Source of the DNA: Planctomycetales bacterium
GTDB taxonomy: Bacteria > Planctomycetota > Planctomycetia > Pirellulales > Lacipirellulaceae
Direction: 5' to 3'
Length of the DNA stretch: 40,380 nucleotides
Assembly (NCBI GenBank): GCA_020427155.1
Contig: JAGQOW010000032.1
Span: 1 to 40,380, forward strand
Both the position numbers and the translations under genes were made by a program. The notes under the pieces were generated by a model that saw only the letters and a program-made list of their open reading frames with translations, was not told where the DNA came from and made no database searches. This document shows, one piece after another, positions 24,010 to 33,093 of the stretch; within the stretch, counting starts at the first letter, position 1, and every line of letters begins with the position of its first letter.

Positions 24010-25305
24010 TCAGAATTGATGGCCTGCCATCGGGTAGTAGCGGTACACCTGCATGGTGTTGAGCGATTGCTGCTCTTGCTGACGAATGCTGATAACGGCC
24101 GCCAGGAATATCCAAAAGATGCCCGTTCCCAGGCTATCGTGGGCCATGTTGTGGAGAAAGAAGCCCACCATGGCAAATCGAAAGGCGTCGAAATAATGTG
24201 CTGTGTTCGGTGGCACATTGACATTCACGAATAGCAACTTGAACGCGCTAATCGAGAACGGTATCACCCACAGCAGAGTAATCGCTCCGCCAGCCCAAAG
24301 CAAGCTTGTAAAGCTATTATGGGCATTCATGTAACCTCGTTCGGGGTTGTAGACGTTCCCCAACCCATTCCCCACAGGATTGCTGGCGATACTTTTGAAC
24401 GCCGATTCCAGGTTCTGCCAACGAACCGAGTCGCTACTACTCTGAGAGTCGGAATAGTGATCGCTAGACTCTGGGAACAAGAATGGGAGTTTTCGCTTGT
24501 AGACCTCAACGTGATCTGGGAAATACGTGAATGCGACTACGAGAATTCCCATCCCCAAGACGGTGCTGACGGAAATAACCTTCAAGCGTTTGTTAAATGA
24601 GATGGACTTGGTGAATAGCAAATATGCCCCTACGCCAGCGATAATGGACAAGACACCCGATCGGTTGTGCGACAGCAGAATTGCCAAAATGCCGCACACG
24701 CCGGCAGCGCCGTAGATTGACTTTCCGAGCCAACCACGAGTTGTTAGCGCCATGATCAGCGACATGGCTGCAGACAATGAGAAAAAGGCTGCCATGGCGG
24801 TTCGTCTTGGAAAAAAACCGCCCGCCTGCATGACATAGCTGCCCGATCCTTCTTCCATGAAGTCGCCTGCAACAAACTCATTGCATCTGGGGACGTTAAC
24901 CCAGCCCTTGTAATCAATAATGGTCAGTCCACTCGAGATCAGCAAACCAATTGCCACGGAGAGCGTAATAGCTCGAAGCCGCTTTTCTGTACAACCCCAC
25001 GAGCAGACCGCCGCTGCCATCGCGAGATACAGAATCAACTGGGCAAGACGATAATAGGCCGCCAGATAACCGGTGGGCGATAAATAAGAACTGAGTACAA
25101 ACCAGCCGAACAGCACGGCCAACCAAGAAAAGACCGTCGACTGGCGAATCTGCCCAGGAATCTTATTGACACCCAAAAGCAGGATAAGCAAAGCCAGCAA
25201 AGTCGATACACCGAGGGCAATCTCGCTGGAGCCGTATCGAAAAAGGGTGCCAAACTGGACCACGAAACAGTAGGCCGCCAGCACGAGTGTAAGGAACTTA
25301 TCCAT
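24010..25305 (-). CDS. O-antigen polymerase/ligase-like membrane protein (Wzy/WaaL type)
   Basis: 431 residues with about ten to twelve hydrophobic segments. The Wzy_C/O-antigen-ligase signature is present: a large hydrophilic loop (near 290-340) leading to NPVGNGLGNV, then MNAHNSFTSLLWAGG with the conserved His-Asn pair. Upstream are HNRSGVLSIIAGVGAYLLF and a charged loop with several Arg residues, as expected for Und-PP-glycan handling. It would join lipid-linked repeat units on the periplasmic side (Wzy) or transfer a glycan to an acceptor (WaaL); sequence alone does not separate these. I place the start at the ATG 25305, with GAAGG about 11 bases upstream. The flippase and initiating transferase lie further upstream on the same strand. 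Confidence 0.87.
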   Translation of the reverse strand: MDKFLTLVLAAYCFVVQFGTLFRYGSSEIALGVSTLLALLILLLGVNKIPGQIRQSTVFSWLAVLFGWFVLSSYLSPTGYLAAYYRLAQLILYLAMAAAVCSWGCTEKRLRAITLSVAIGLLISSGLTIIDYKGWVNVPRCNEFVAGDFMEEGSGSYVMQAGGFFPRRTAMAAFFSLSAAMSLIMALTTRGWLGKSIYGAAGVCGILAILLSHNRSGVLSIIAGVGAYLLFTKSISFNKRLKVISVSTVLGMGILVVAFTYFPDHVEVYKRKLPFLFPESSDHYSDSQSSSDSVRWQNLESAFKSIASNPVGNGLGNVYNPERGYMNAHNSFTSLLWAGGAITLLWVIPFSISAFKLLFVNVNVPPNTAHYFDAFRFAMVGFFLHNMAHDSLGTGIFWIFLAAVISIRQQEQQSLNTMQVYRYYPMAGHQF

Positions 25306-25549
25306 CGAGCAGTCACCTTCGCGAGATACTCCCCGCGACAGCAAAAATCAATCACAAACTGATGAGACCCCGAGCCGGCAAGCTGCCGCTCGCCACCCTA
25401 CTCAGTATAGGTTCTAGGACCGTTTTCAAGGCGATCAAGCGACAGGCAATCGATCCCCCGATAACTACCCAACAGGGTTGTAAGGGTTTTTCCTATTCTA
25501 CCAAAACCACATCCTCTCCTGGAAACGCTTTCCTCACCTTCTGCACAAA

Positions 25550-27427
25550 TCAGATATCATAAAACTTATGCCATAATGCCAGATTCAACAATCGATAGAG
25601 CAGGATTCCTCGATTACGGGTCCCACTGATGTGCTCGTCCATATAGCGGCTCACGACTTGCTCGTCGAAAATGCCACTCTGCGTCGAACTGGGGTCGGAC
25701 AGTACCGAACGCATATAGTCGGCCAAAGGCCCCTTGAGCCAGTCCGACTCCGGGACGCCAAAGCCCAACTTCCTGCCGTCCAGAACCCGATCAGGAGTGA
25801 TCCCGCGCATCGCGCGGCGGAAGATCCACTTTTTCTCACCGTGCAAACACTTCCATTTCACAGGCAATCCCATCGCATAGGTCGTGAGTTCTGCGTCGAG
25901 AAACGGTACTCGCACTTCGATGCCGTGTGCCATGGTCGATTTGTCAACTTTTTCAAGATACTGATCAGGCAGACTGACAGCGCAATCCGAACGCAATAGC
26001 CGCTCAGAGGGATCGAGATGCTCAAACTGTGCGGCAAGTTCATAGTAACGCGAAAAAGGGTCCGAATCTCTCACCTGCAGCCGAGCGTTCTGAGACAGCA
26101 CGTTCGTCGGAGGCTCCTCCATTGAGTTGTGCCGTGCCAGCATCATTGCCATTCTGCGGGCTCCCCCCGACTCGCGGGCGATTCGAATCAGCCGCCTCAG
26201 CCTATACCACCTGTCGTCGCGTGGCATTAACTGGGTAATCGGCGAAGCCAGCAGCGCTACCATCCGCCAAAACAGCGGATGCTCTACCATTGTATATCTC
26301 CAGGGATAACCGGCAAATATTTCGTCGCCGCCGTCTCCCTGCAGTACTACCTTGACTGAGCCTTTCAACTGCTCGCAAAGCAGGTACAAAGGAATGTTCG
26401 CCGCGTCGGCGAACGGCTCGTCGTGGCATCGTACCAGCGTTTCGATCGTACTCGAGATACCTTTGCCGGCCACGTGCAACTCGTGATGCTCTGTTCCGCA
26501 AAGCTCTGCAACAGACCGTGCCAGCGGCAACTCGCTCACTCCACGATCAAAGTCGAACCCCACAGAAAACGTCTTGAGCGCCTTGCCGTAGTGCCTGCTA
26601 GCCAGCGCAGTTATCGAGCCCGAGTCGATGCCGCCGCTAAGAAAGACTCCCACCGGTACATCGCTGACAAGATGCCTCTGAACTGCCTGATCAAAGAGCG
26701 TGCGGACTTGATCCGTCGCGGTTTCCAGGTCGTCGGTTACCGCCTCAGGATCTGCAAGCGTCCAATATGCTTTTTCCTCCTGAATTCCTGCACGGGTAAC
26801 AAGCATGAAGTGTCCAGGCTTCAGCTTGCGGATTCCCTCATACATCGTCCGCGGAGCCAGCGTATAGCCGTGGTACAGGTATTCGTGCAAACATACCCAA
26901 TCGATTCGTCGCTCAAGCTTATTTGCAGCGAGTATCGCTTTGATTTCCGATCCGAAAACCAGGGAGTCCTCGACGATGGCATAGTTCAGCGGTTTTATCC
27001 CAAAACGGTCTCGAGCCAGGCAAAGCGTCTGACTATTCCGGTCCCAAACTGCAACCGCAAACATGCCATTGAGCTTTAAGAAAGCATCGGTTCCCCATTG
27101 CTGATACGCCTTCAACAACACTTCCGTGTCGGATCGTCCTCGAAAGGCGACGCCCAAGCTCTCCAGCTGCCTTTTGAGATCCTGAAAGTTGTAGATTTCT
27201 CCGTTGAAGACGATGGCAAGACAGCCATCGTCAGAGAACATGGGCTGATGTCCTGCCGCCGAAAGATCAATAATACTCAGTCGCGTCTGCCCCAGGCCTA
27301 CCGAATCCATTACCTCCACGCCCAAATCATCGGGCCCCCTATGCCTGAGGGTTTCGGTCATTGCCTTTACAACCTGTGGCGAAACAGGTTCTTGGCCGAA
27401 CGAATAGAGACCACATATGCCGCACAT
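25550..27427 (-). CDS. asnB: Asparagine synthetase-type glutamine amidotransferase
   Basis: 625 residues. Cys2 of MCGICG is the class II glutaminase nucleophile. RHRGPDD (29-34), NGEIYNF (75-81) and RSDTEVLL (98-105) complete the glutaminase domain. The synthetase domain has the PP-loop SGGIDSG (264-270) and GDGGDEIFAGY. The set is complete, so the enzyme should be active. In polysaccharide loci such proteins usually amidate a sugar carboxylate (uronamide formation) rather than make free asparagine, and they are also common beside exosortase systems. Its place between the polymerase and a methyltransferase supports a glycan role, but housekeeping asparagine synthesis is not excluded. No strong ribosome site precedes the ATG. 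Confidence 0.9.
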   Translation of the reverse strand: MCGICGLYSFGQEPVSPQVVKAMTETLRHRGPDDLGVEVMDSVGLGQTRLSIIDLSAAGHQPMFSDDGCLAIVFNGEIYNFQDLKRQLESLGVAFRGRSDTEVLLKAYQQWGTDAFLKLNGMFAVAVWDRNSQTLCLARDRFGIKPLNYAIVEDSLVFGSEIKAILAANKLERRIDWVCLHEYLYHGYTLAPRTMYEGIRKLKPGHFMLVTRAGIQEEKAYWTLADPEAVTDDLETATDQVRTLFDQAVQRHLVSDVPVGVFLSGGIDSGSITALASRHYGKALKTFSVGFDFDRGVSELPLARSVAELCGTEHHELHVAGKGISSTIETLVRCHDEPFADAANIPLYLLCEQLKGSVKVVLQGDGGDEIFAGYPWRYTMVEHPLFWRMVALLASPITQLMPRDDRWYRLRRLIRIARESGGARRMAMMLARHNSMEEPPTNVLSQNARLQVRDSDPFSRYYELAAQFEHLDPSERLLRSDCAVSLPDQYLEKVDKSTMAHGIEVRVPFLDAELTTYAMGLPVKWKCLHGEKKWIFRRAMRGITPDRVLDGRKLGFGVPESDWLKGPLADYMRSVLSDPSSTQSGIFDEQVVSRYMDEHISGTRNRGILLYRLLNLALWHKFYDI

Positions 27428-27614
27428 AGGTCGTTGACTCTAGATTACTCGTAATTGGAAAATGCAATTTTCATCAAGCAGTTTCTGGCTTCGCTACTGA
27501 CAAAGGAAAAGCGACCTACCTACCTTACTGCGAGCGTCGTTTCAAAACTCTATGCAAATTGCACACGCCCCTGGTGAGACTGGATGAGAAACACCTTCTC
27601 TGGCAACGGGCTCC

Positions 27615-28340
27615 TTAGCAAGGGCGAGCAATGACTACGAAGTGGCTTGCAAGCCATGGGACCAGATTCCAGCGGGCCAACGCGTTCTCAGCTCGAGTCG
27701 CCAGTCCGGGGAAGCGCAGCGTGACCCTGCGATAGAACAGGTACGCGTAGCCGCGCACCTTGGTTACTTCGAAGCCATGGGCTTCGATCAGCCGACGGGC
27801 TTTGCGGGTACTCGCCACAGGACGAGGGCTGCCCACCAGTCGGCTTCCGATCGCATGGTAGACTCCCGTCGGACTAAAAGGATTGAGATGAAAGTTCACC
27901 ACCAGCGTCCCGTCCTCAGCAATTCGCTGTCGGATCGCGTCAAGTGCTTCGTGCTGAAGTTCCCGTTGAGCGTTCAGAAAAAATCGAAACGAGGTAACGA
28001 AATCAAACGGCCCCGCGGCAACCGCGCTGTTGCGCGTAATATCCGCTTCAATGATCTCGGCACTTGGGCAACGTTCACGAGCAACCGAAAGCATCGCTGT
28101 CGAAACGTCTACGCCGATGCACTTCTCAACCTTTGGCGCAACCCAGGAAAGGACCCGACCCGTGCCACAAGCAAAGTCCAAGCTCATCTTTGGGACACTG
28201 GAACGCGAGTCGAAAGCATCTTCCAGAATCTGTTGTTCGATTTGCCAAAAGAGGTACTCAGGTGTGCCAGGAGTCCAAAACTTCTGGTCGTACTCTCCTG
28301 GTTTATCAATGCTCTTGTGGCTTTCCCGATAGTCATCCAT
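27615..28340 (-). CDS. Class I SAM-dependent methyltransferase
   Basis: 241 residues. Motif I is SLDFACGTGRVL (about 53-64), motif II IGVDVSTAML (about 74-83), then AEIIEADI and the aromatic-rich FDFVTSFRFFLN; these fit Methyltransf_25-like enzymes. Its ATG lies eight bases inside the 3' end of the upstream kinase gene (overlap 28333-28340), so translation is coupled and the two products are probably used together. This mirrors the kinase-methyltransferase fusion at 18159-20828. The acceptor is unknown: a phosphate or sugar hydroxyl of the glycan are candidates. Confidence 0.87.
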   Translation of the reverse strand: MDDYRESHKSIDKPGEYDQKFWTPGTPEYLFWQIEQQILEDAFDSRSSVPKMSLDFACGTGRVLSWVAPKVEKCIGVDVSTAMLSVARERCPSAEIIEADITRNSAVAAGPFDFVTSFRFFLNAQRELQHEALDAIRQRIAEDGTLVVNFHLNPFSPTGVYHAIGSRLVGSPRPVASTRKARRLIEAHGFEVTKVRGYAYLFYRRVTLRFPGLATRAENALARWNLVPWLASHFVVIARPC

Positions 28341-29067
28341 TGTCGATCCCCGCTAGCAGTTCTCGATTAAACCGCCAAGTGTTTATGAGAGTTTTCAAAA
28401 AGTGGAGGCTACGCGCAGGCTGTCGACTGCTAGCCAGCACGCACTTGTGGTAAAGATAGTGTTCCTGCATGGCTGATTGAAGTGAGCTGTTGGTAACACT
28501 TGCGCGAATTTGAGCGCTGGAAGACGCAAGATAGCTAGCCACAAATGCCCTCAACGATGCTACGGGAAAGCGCAAATCCCACCAGCGAGGCAAAAACCAA
28601 GGGGCCAGAAAGCTCGCGAGATCTACCACCGGAGAGGAGCACGTAAACATCTCGTCCCCCCATGGTCGAACGCCCCAATCAAAGACAACCAACTGATCTC
28701 CTGAAATGGCAAGATTCCCAGGTTGAAAATCGCCATGGATATAGACCAGCGAATCACATCCTTCGTCAACCTTCCGCACAATCGTCAACTCGCTCGGCAA
28801 ACGAAGCTCTTGGTGAATGAAAGACAAGAGGGAGCCTACGTCTTCAAACCGACGGCAGGGCATATCTGGGCGGAGCGGCTGAGGGTCCTTAATTCGTTCG
28901 AAAACCAGTTCGCCTTTCACTTCATCCGCTTCAAGTAGTCGAGGCGTACTCATTGTAGGGCAAGCCTCGAGCGCCCGTTCCATACAAAGGGCCTTGGCTA
29001 CCTCGATACGAAATCGCAGTGCCCCTTCTGAGACATCAATTCTTTTGACAAAGGGCGCTTCCGTCAT
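28333..29067 (-). CDS. APH-type phosphotransferase
   Basis: 244 residues, shorter than typical APH enzymes (about 260-300) because the N-lobe is trimmed. The catalytic loop HGDFQPGN (111-118) and metal-binding VFDWG (128-132, Asp130) are intact; the ATP-binding Lys may be in FRIEVAKAL (19-27). AAGGGGG lies shortly before the ATG. Its start codon overlaps the stop of the small upstream gene (ATGA at 29064-29067) and its end overlaps the methyltransferase, giving a three-gene coupled unit. Possible acceptors are a sugar hydroxyl of the polysaccharide or a lipid carrier. The antibiotic-resistance role of the fold is unlikely in this context. Confidence 0.85.
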   Translation of the reverse strand: MTEAPFVKRIDVSEGALRFRIEVAKALCMERALEACPTMSTPRLLEADEVKGELVFERIKDPQPLRPDMPCRRFEDVGSLLSFIHQELRLPSELTIVRKVDEGCDSLVYIHGDFQPGNLAISGDQLVVFDWGVRPWGDEMFTCSSPVVDLASFLAPWFLPRWWDLRFPVASLRAFVASYLASSSAQIRASVTNSSLQSAMQEHYLYHKCVLASSRQPARSLHFLKTLINTWRFNRELLAGIDNG

Positions 29068-29333
29068 GCCGCCCCCTTACCGGTTAAACCTAATCGTCTG
29101 TCCTGGCCGCACGTCCTAATCCCCACCTTGGGCAGGGCAAGGCTCGAGTGGATACCTTCTCGAAACGAGACCTCCAAGAACTCGAAAAGGGGCATAATAC
29201 GAGCCAATCTCTCAAGACAGCATGTAGCTTCAAACCAGAAATCATCACCTGCGAAAGTACGAACTCGAAATCTGGAGAGCCCGGTAACCGTAGGCAGCTT
29301 CGCAAACCACCGTGTGCACAAAAAACTCTTCAT
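29064..29333 (-). CDS. Small conserved-looking hypothetical protein, first gene of kinase-methyltransferase unit
   Basis: 89 residues from the ATG at 29333, with AAGG about eight bases upstream. The frame is open back to 29480, and a longer form from TTG cannot be excluded. I recognise no family. The C-terminal half has a patterned segment, LARIMPLFEFLEVSFREGI then ALPKVGIRTCGQDRRLGLT, that looks like folded protein rather than random sequence. The main support for a real gene is its stop codon overlapping the start of the kinase gene as ATGA, the usual sign of translational coupling. It might be a cofactor or substrate-binding subunit of the kinase. Confidence 0.5.
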   Translation of the reverse strand: MKSFLCTRWFAKLPTVTGLSRFRVRTFAGDDFWFEATCCLERLARIMPLFEFLEVSFREGIHSSLALPKVGIRTCGQDRRLGLTGKGAA

Positions 29334-29604
29334 CGCTCCGGCCTTGCCTACCGATGGTCCCGAGCCGCCTACAGAGCGTGTCTCTCCGGGACCCGGAAAG
29401 TAGGAAATAGAAACGTAAAGAGTCTTCCTGGCCCTATTGACCGAATCTTTTAGTCTACCTTGACGGTTACCGACAGACAATTGATTTCATGGCCATTTGC
29501 TCCCTTGCCTTGCTGGCCCACTTGGCAATTAGGGCGCTTCAATCGGTGCAACCGCTGCGGCCCTCGTAGTAGTCAATCTCAAGAAGCTTTTTTGTAAGAC
29601 AATT

Positions 29605-31131
29605 TCAGGAAGCGACTCTAGCTTGATGCAGGAACTGCTGAACTAATCGCACATCACGAAACCTCGATGGAATCGCTTTCCAAATCGAGTTGAGCATCCA
29701 CTGCGACTCATCGCCCAGCAAAAGCCCCGGGGCGAATGCAATCAGTGAAGCATAGATTCCGAAGGTCACTAACAGGCTGACTGCCACGACCACTGCATCA
29801 ATTGCAATGGCATCCCGAGTTAGGTCTGTCGCGTACCAGGTTATTGCCAGCACTGCTATATAGATACTACCTGGCCGAACAAACTGCTTGAGGAAAGTGC
29901 CCCATGACATTTGCATCAAGTAGAGGCTTAGCTGAGTCATCATGATGAGGTTGATAAGCGCCGCCACGCCAACGCCAATGGCCACCATGATGAGGTTATA
30001 GGAAGATCCGATCCAAACAAAGGCGAGCACCAGGACCAGGTGCATCCAAATCCGCCAGGCACGGCGGTACACAGCGCCAGTGGCCCGAGTCAAACATATA
30101 TTCAGCTTGTTGACAAAATGAATCACCAAAAGAAAAGCCATGACCTGAAATACGGGCCCAGCCTCCTCCCACTGCGGACCCAAAGCAATCAAGACGACTT
30201 CCGTGCTGGCTGTAATCAGTGGAATCGTCAACGGGGAAATGAATGCACCAAATAATACGCAACCCCGACAAAAGGTCCTTCGGACCCATTGCAAGTCGTC
30301 CTGGCAACTCGACATGATCGGAAACAGAACCTGATCAATCGTCTGCCCTAAAAAGTTCTCTGGGTGTTGCGCAAGCATGAATGCCTGAGTATATACCCCC
30401 AGTGTCGCCGCTCCAAAAACCTTGAACACGACAAACCGATCGGCATTTCTGGCGAGGTAATTCCCGACCTGGGCAATACCATACCCTGGCCCAACCGCCA
30501 GCAGGTCCTTACAAACCTGCCAACTTACTCGCTGAAAGCGAAACCTCGGCGCAACCCACCAAAGCAAGAACATCGACAAGAAAGCGCGCGCCAAACTCGC
30601 TGACAGAAGACTAAGTGCCCCATAGTTTTGGACGGCCAACACAATGCCCACGATGCCGTAGCCAAGCGTAAAAGCTACCATGTCGATCACTGCAAGTCGC
30701 TTGAACCTGAGCTCTCGACTCAACAGCGCCTTCGGAATTGCCGAGCACGCGTTAATGGGGAACAAGAGGACCGATAACTGGAACAGCGGTACGAGCTCTT
30801 CCTGGCCGGCATAGAAGGCAAACGTAGAACTCGCCGCGTAAAGCATCGCAGCAAACATGAGCGACATGGCCAGATTGATACCCCAGCCGGCTACGATATG
30901 ACCATCGCTCAGTTCTTTTCTCTGAATGATCGCGAGCGAAATGCCAAGCCCGGCGATCATGTCGGAAAAGCCAACGACAAGCAGAACAATACCTGCCAGT
31001 CCAAACTCGGCGGGGGTAATCCAGCGGGCAAGGACTACCAGAACCAGCAGACGGACAAGCACCAGGAAAACCTGGCTGATTCCCATCCAAAAGACCCCTC
31101 GCGAGCCACTGGTCAGCAATTTGTCTGGCAT
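29605..31131 (-). CDS. Wzx-like oligosaccharide flippase (MOP superfamily)
   Basis: 508 residues with about 12-14 hydrophobic helices. The opening SGVFW-like segment (RGVFWMGISQVFLVLVRLLVLVVLARWITPAEFGLAGIV) is the hallmark of polysaccharide transporters of the MOP family. LLSRELRFKRLAVIDM and GVYTQAFMLAQHPENFLGQTIDQVLFPIMS are further typical segments. It would move undecaprenyl-PP-linked repeat units across the inner membrane for the Wzy-like polymerase. It is encoded downstream of the initiating transferase (31513-33093) after a 381-bp gap and upstream of the small gene-kinase-methyltransferase unit on the same strand. Confidence 0.92.
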   Translation of the reverse strand: MPDKLLTSGSRGVFWMGISQVFLVLVRLLVLVVLARWITPAEFGLAGIVLLVVGFSDMIAGLGISLAIIQRKELSDGHIVAGWGINLAMSLMFAAMLYAASSTFAFYAGQEELVPLFQLSVLLFPINACSAIPKALLSRELRFKRLAVIDMVAFTLGYGIVGIVLAVQNYGALSLLSASLARAFLSMFLLWWVAPRFRFQRVSWQVCKDLLAVGPGYGIAQVGNYLARNADRFVVFKVFGAATLGVYTQAFMLAQHPENFLGQTIDQVLFPIMSSCQDDLQWVRRTFCRGCVLFGAFISPLTIPLITASTEVVLIALGPQWEEAGPVFQVMAFLLVIHFVNKLNICLTRATGAVYRRAWRIWMHLVLVLAFVWIGSSYNLIMVAIGVGVAALINLIMMTQLSLYLMQMSWGTFLKQFVRPGSIYIAVLAITWYATDLTRDAIAIDAVVVAVSLLVTFGIYASLIAFAPGLLLGDESQWMLNSIWKAIPSRFRDVRLVQQFLHQARVAS

Positions 31132-31512
31132 AAACCTGGCTTCAACACAAAAGGGCTCGGTTGGATTCGACTCGTCTCTAGGAGGATCGGCCTGACTCGC
31201 GGGTAACTTGTAGGGAGATACTGCTTAAAAGAACACGAGTTGCCTTCACCTCATGGACTTCGTTCCCAGAATAACAGATCACCATCATGCAATTCTCTAT
31301 GCAAAGTCCCCAGTTGCTATTTGCGAGCAGTCTTCAAGGGCACCCAATCACAATTCTTGCCTTTTGAGAGCACTTAGCCTCGTAGCAGCGATCTTCATTT
31401 GCCGGTAGGAATTGACTTCGGGGGCAACTCCCTGGGCCTCGTACGATGCAACTATCAGTCTCATAGGCGCCACGCCCCTGGTTGCCCTGGTAAAGACAGG
31501 GCCAATCACCAC
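31132..31512. other. Intergenic region, 381 bp, no gene seen
   Basis: It lies between the initiating-transferase gene end and the flippase start on the minus strand. I see no coding frame of its own and no strong hairpin with a U-tract. Its length suggests the flippase may have a separate promoter here. Confidence 0.4.
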
Positions 31513-33093
31513 TTATTTGACCGCAGGTACGGGCGAGGCAGAAGCCATTGAGGATCCCGGGGAGGTCGGCTGGTTCGATCCGGATTTCACGTGCTCACAA
31601 CTGGCCGCCATTGCCACAATCTCTGCTTCTAACGGTTCTAGCATCTCAATCAGCCGATCGATTGCCTCACAACTCGAGATGCCGGCCTTACGACTTCCTG
31701 AAACGATTAGCCGCCCAATAACATGCTCATCGGAAAACAGCGGGATTTCCGTACGCCAACGAGCTCTTCGTTCCGACTTACACGGCCGTCGCCAGGATGC
31801 ATGATAAGCCTCTTGAACCGCCGCAAGATTGATATCGAGCCGTATGTCAACAAGTTCCATTTCCTCGCCGAATTCGACTAGAGACTGCCAGAGCATATCC
31901 CACTCGCGCGTTCCCTGAATCTGAAACGAAACCTCTTGGTTCTCCTTGCGAAGCAACAACGCCATAAGCAGCCACTTGAAACGGCTCAAGAGCATCTTCA
32001 GTTCGATATGCCCGAATGCTTGCGTCGCAATCAACATGCAAATGACCGCCAGGACGGCGCCCAGTGCGACCAGGTCATTGTGCATAAATAAACTCATCAA
32101 GGCTCCCGCACAAGTCACCGCACAACACACCGCAACCACCGCGAGAACCCGGGTATTCTTTCCGAACAGCGCCATCAAACGATGGTGCAGGTGTCCTCGA
32201 TCCGTAGCATAGATGCTCCGCCCAACCAGCTTCCGGCGCAGAATCGCCACGAAAGAATCGAACATCGGCAAGGCCCAGATTGCCAAGGGGGCCGCCAGTG
32301 CTACGGCAGCCGTACCCTTCAGCGAACCGCCGATTGCCAAAGCACCGACGATCAACCCGATCAGCATGCTCCCCGCGTCGCCAAGAAAGATCTTCGCGGG
32401 TGGAAAATTGAATCTCAGGAATCCTACCAAACTCCCGACAAACACTGCCGCTACGATAGCTACTGCGGTCTGGCCAATGACCAATGCCATCACTGCAATC
32501 GTCGCACAAAGTATGATCCCGATCGTAGTAGCCAGTCCGTCAATGCCGTCGAGCAAGTTCAAGGAATTCATTGCCCCCAACAGCCAGAAGACGGTAAACG
32601 GTACCGACCAGAACCCCAAATGGACTTCGAAGCCAAAGACCACAAAGTTGTGAATCTGCAGACCTGCAGCCACAACAATCAATGCCGCAATGAGTTGGCC
32701 AACCAGCTTGATCTTGCCCGACATTCCAAAGCGGTCGTCGATGAGACCTATACCTACGATCCAAATACCAGCCAGCAGCAGTCCGCCCAAATAGGGAGAC
32801 TGCTTGACCAGTAGCTGTTGGAGAGGCTCCGAGGAGATGTACTCGACGGCAAAGGTAATAAACGCTGCCAAGAAAACAGCCAAACCTCCGCCCAGCGCTA
32901 CTTCGCGATCGTGCCCTTTGTGATGGCCGTCAGGTCGGTCAACAAATCCTAAGCGCCGCGCCGTTAATGCCACAAAATTGGTCAACGGATAACTGACCAG
33001 TGCTGCGATGCAGCTAAAGGTCAGCAGATACTTCAAGGCTTGAACTGCCTCAACCGTTTGAACCGTCTCTACAGCTGACTGTGGGTCTGCCAT
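31513..33093 (-). CDS. WecA/TagO-like undecaprenyl-phosphate sugar-1-phosphate transferase
   Basis: 526 residues. Eleven or so membrane helices carry the signature residues of the MraY/WecA family: IDDR with Asp119-Asp120, NLLDGIDGLA (179-188), FLGDAGS (236-242) and the cytoplasmic HLHH (301-304) characteristic of WecA/TagO. The reaction would be UDP-HexNAc plus undecaprenyl phosphate to Und-PP-HexNAc, the first step of glycan assembly. I use the ATG at 33093 because GGAGGAG lies ten bases upstream. Residues about 383-526 form an added cytosolic domain not found in WecA or TagO, with FQIQGTREWDMLWQ, an Arg-rich loop and a helical EMLEPLEAEIVAM segment. This resembles tails of some planctomycete and other bacterial homologues, but its function is unknown. 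Confidence 0.92.
   Translation of the reverse strand: MADPQSAVETVQTVEAVQALKYLLTFSCIAALVSYPLTNFVALTARRLGFVDRPDGHHKGHDREVALGGGLAVFLAAFITFAVEYISSEPLQQLLVKQSPYLGGLLLAGIWIVGIGLIDDRFGMSGKIKLVGQLIAALIVVAAGLQIHNFVVFGFEVHLGFWSVPFTVFWLLGAMNSLNLLDGIDGLATTIGIILCATIAVMALVIGQTAVAIVAAVFVGSLVGFLRFNFPPAKIFLGDAGSMLIGLIVGALAIGGSLKGTAAVALAAPLAIWALPMFDSFVAILRRKLVGRSIYATDRGHLHHRLMALFGKNTRVLAVVAVCCAVTCAGALMSLFMHNDLVALGAVLAVICMLIATQAFGHIELKMLLSRFKWLLMALLLRKENQEVSFQIQGTREWDMLWQSLVEFGEEMELVDIRLDINLAAVQEAYHASWRRPCKSERRARWRTEIPLFSDEHVIGRLIVSGSRKAGISSCEAIDRLIEMLEPLEAEIVAMAASCEHVKSGSNQPTSPGSSMASASPVPAVK

Noticed and set aside
29090..29305. 71-codon open frame overlapping the small gene before the kinase
   Set aside because: Different frame, no coupling to the kinase start and no ribosome site; the frame ending at 29064 has the ATGA overlap.
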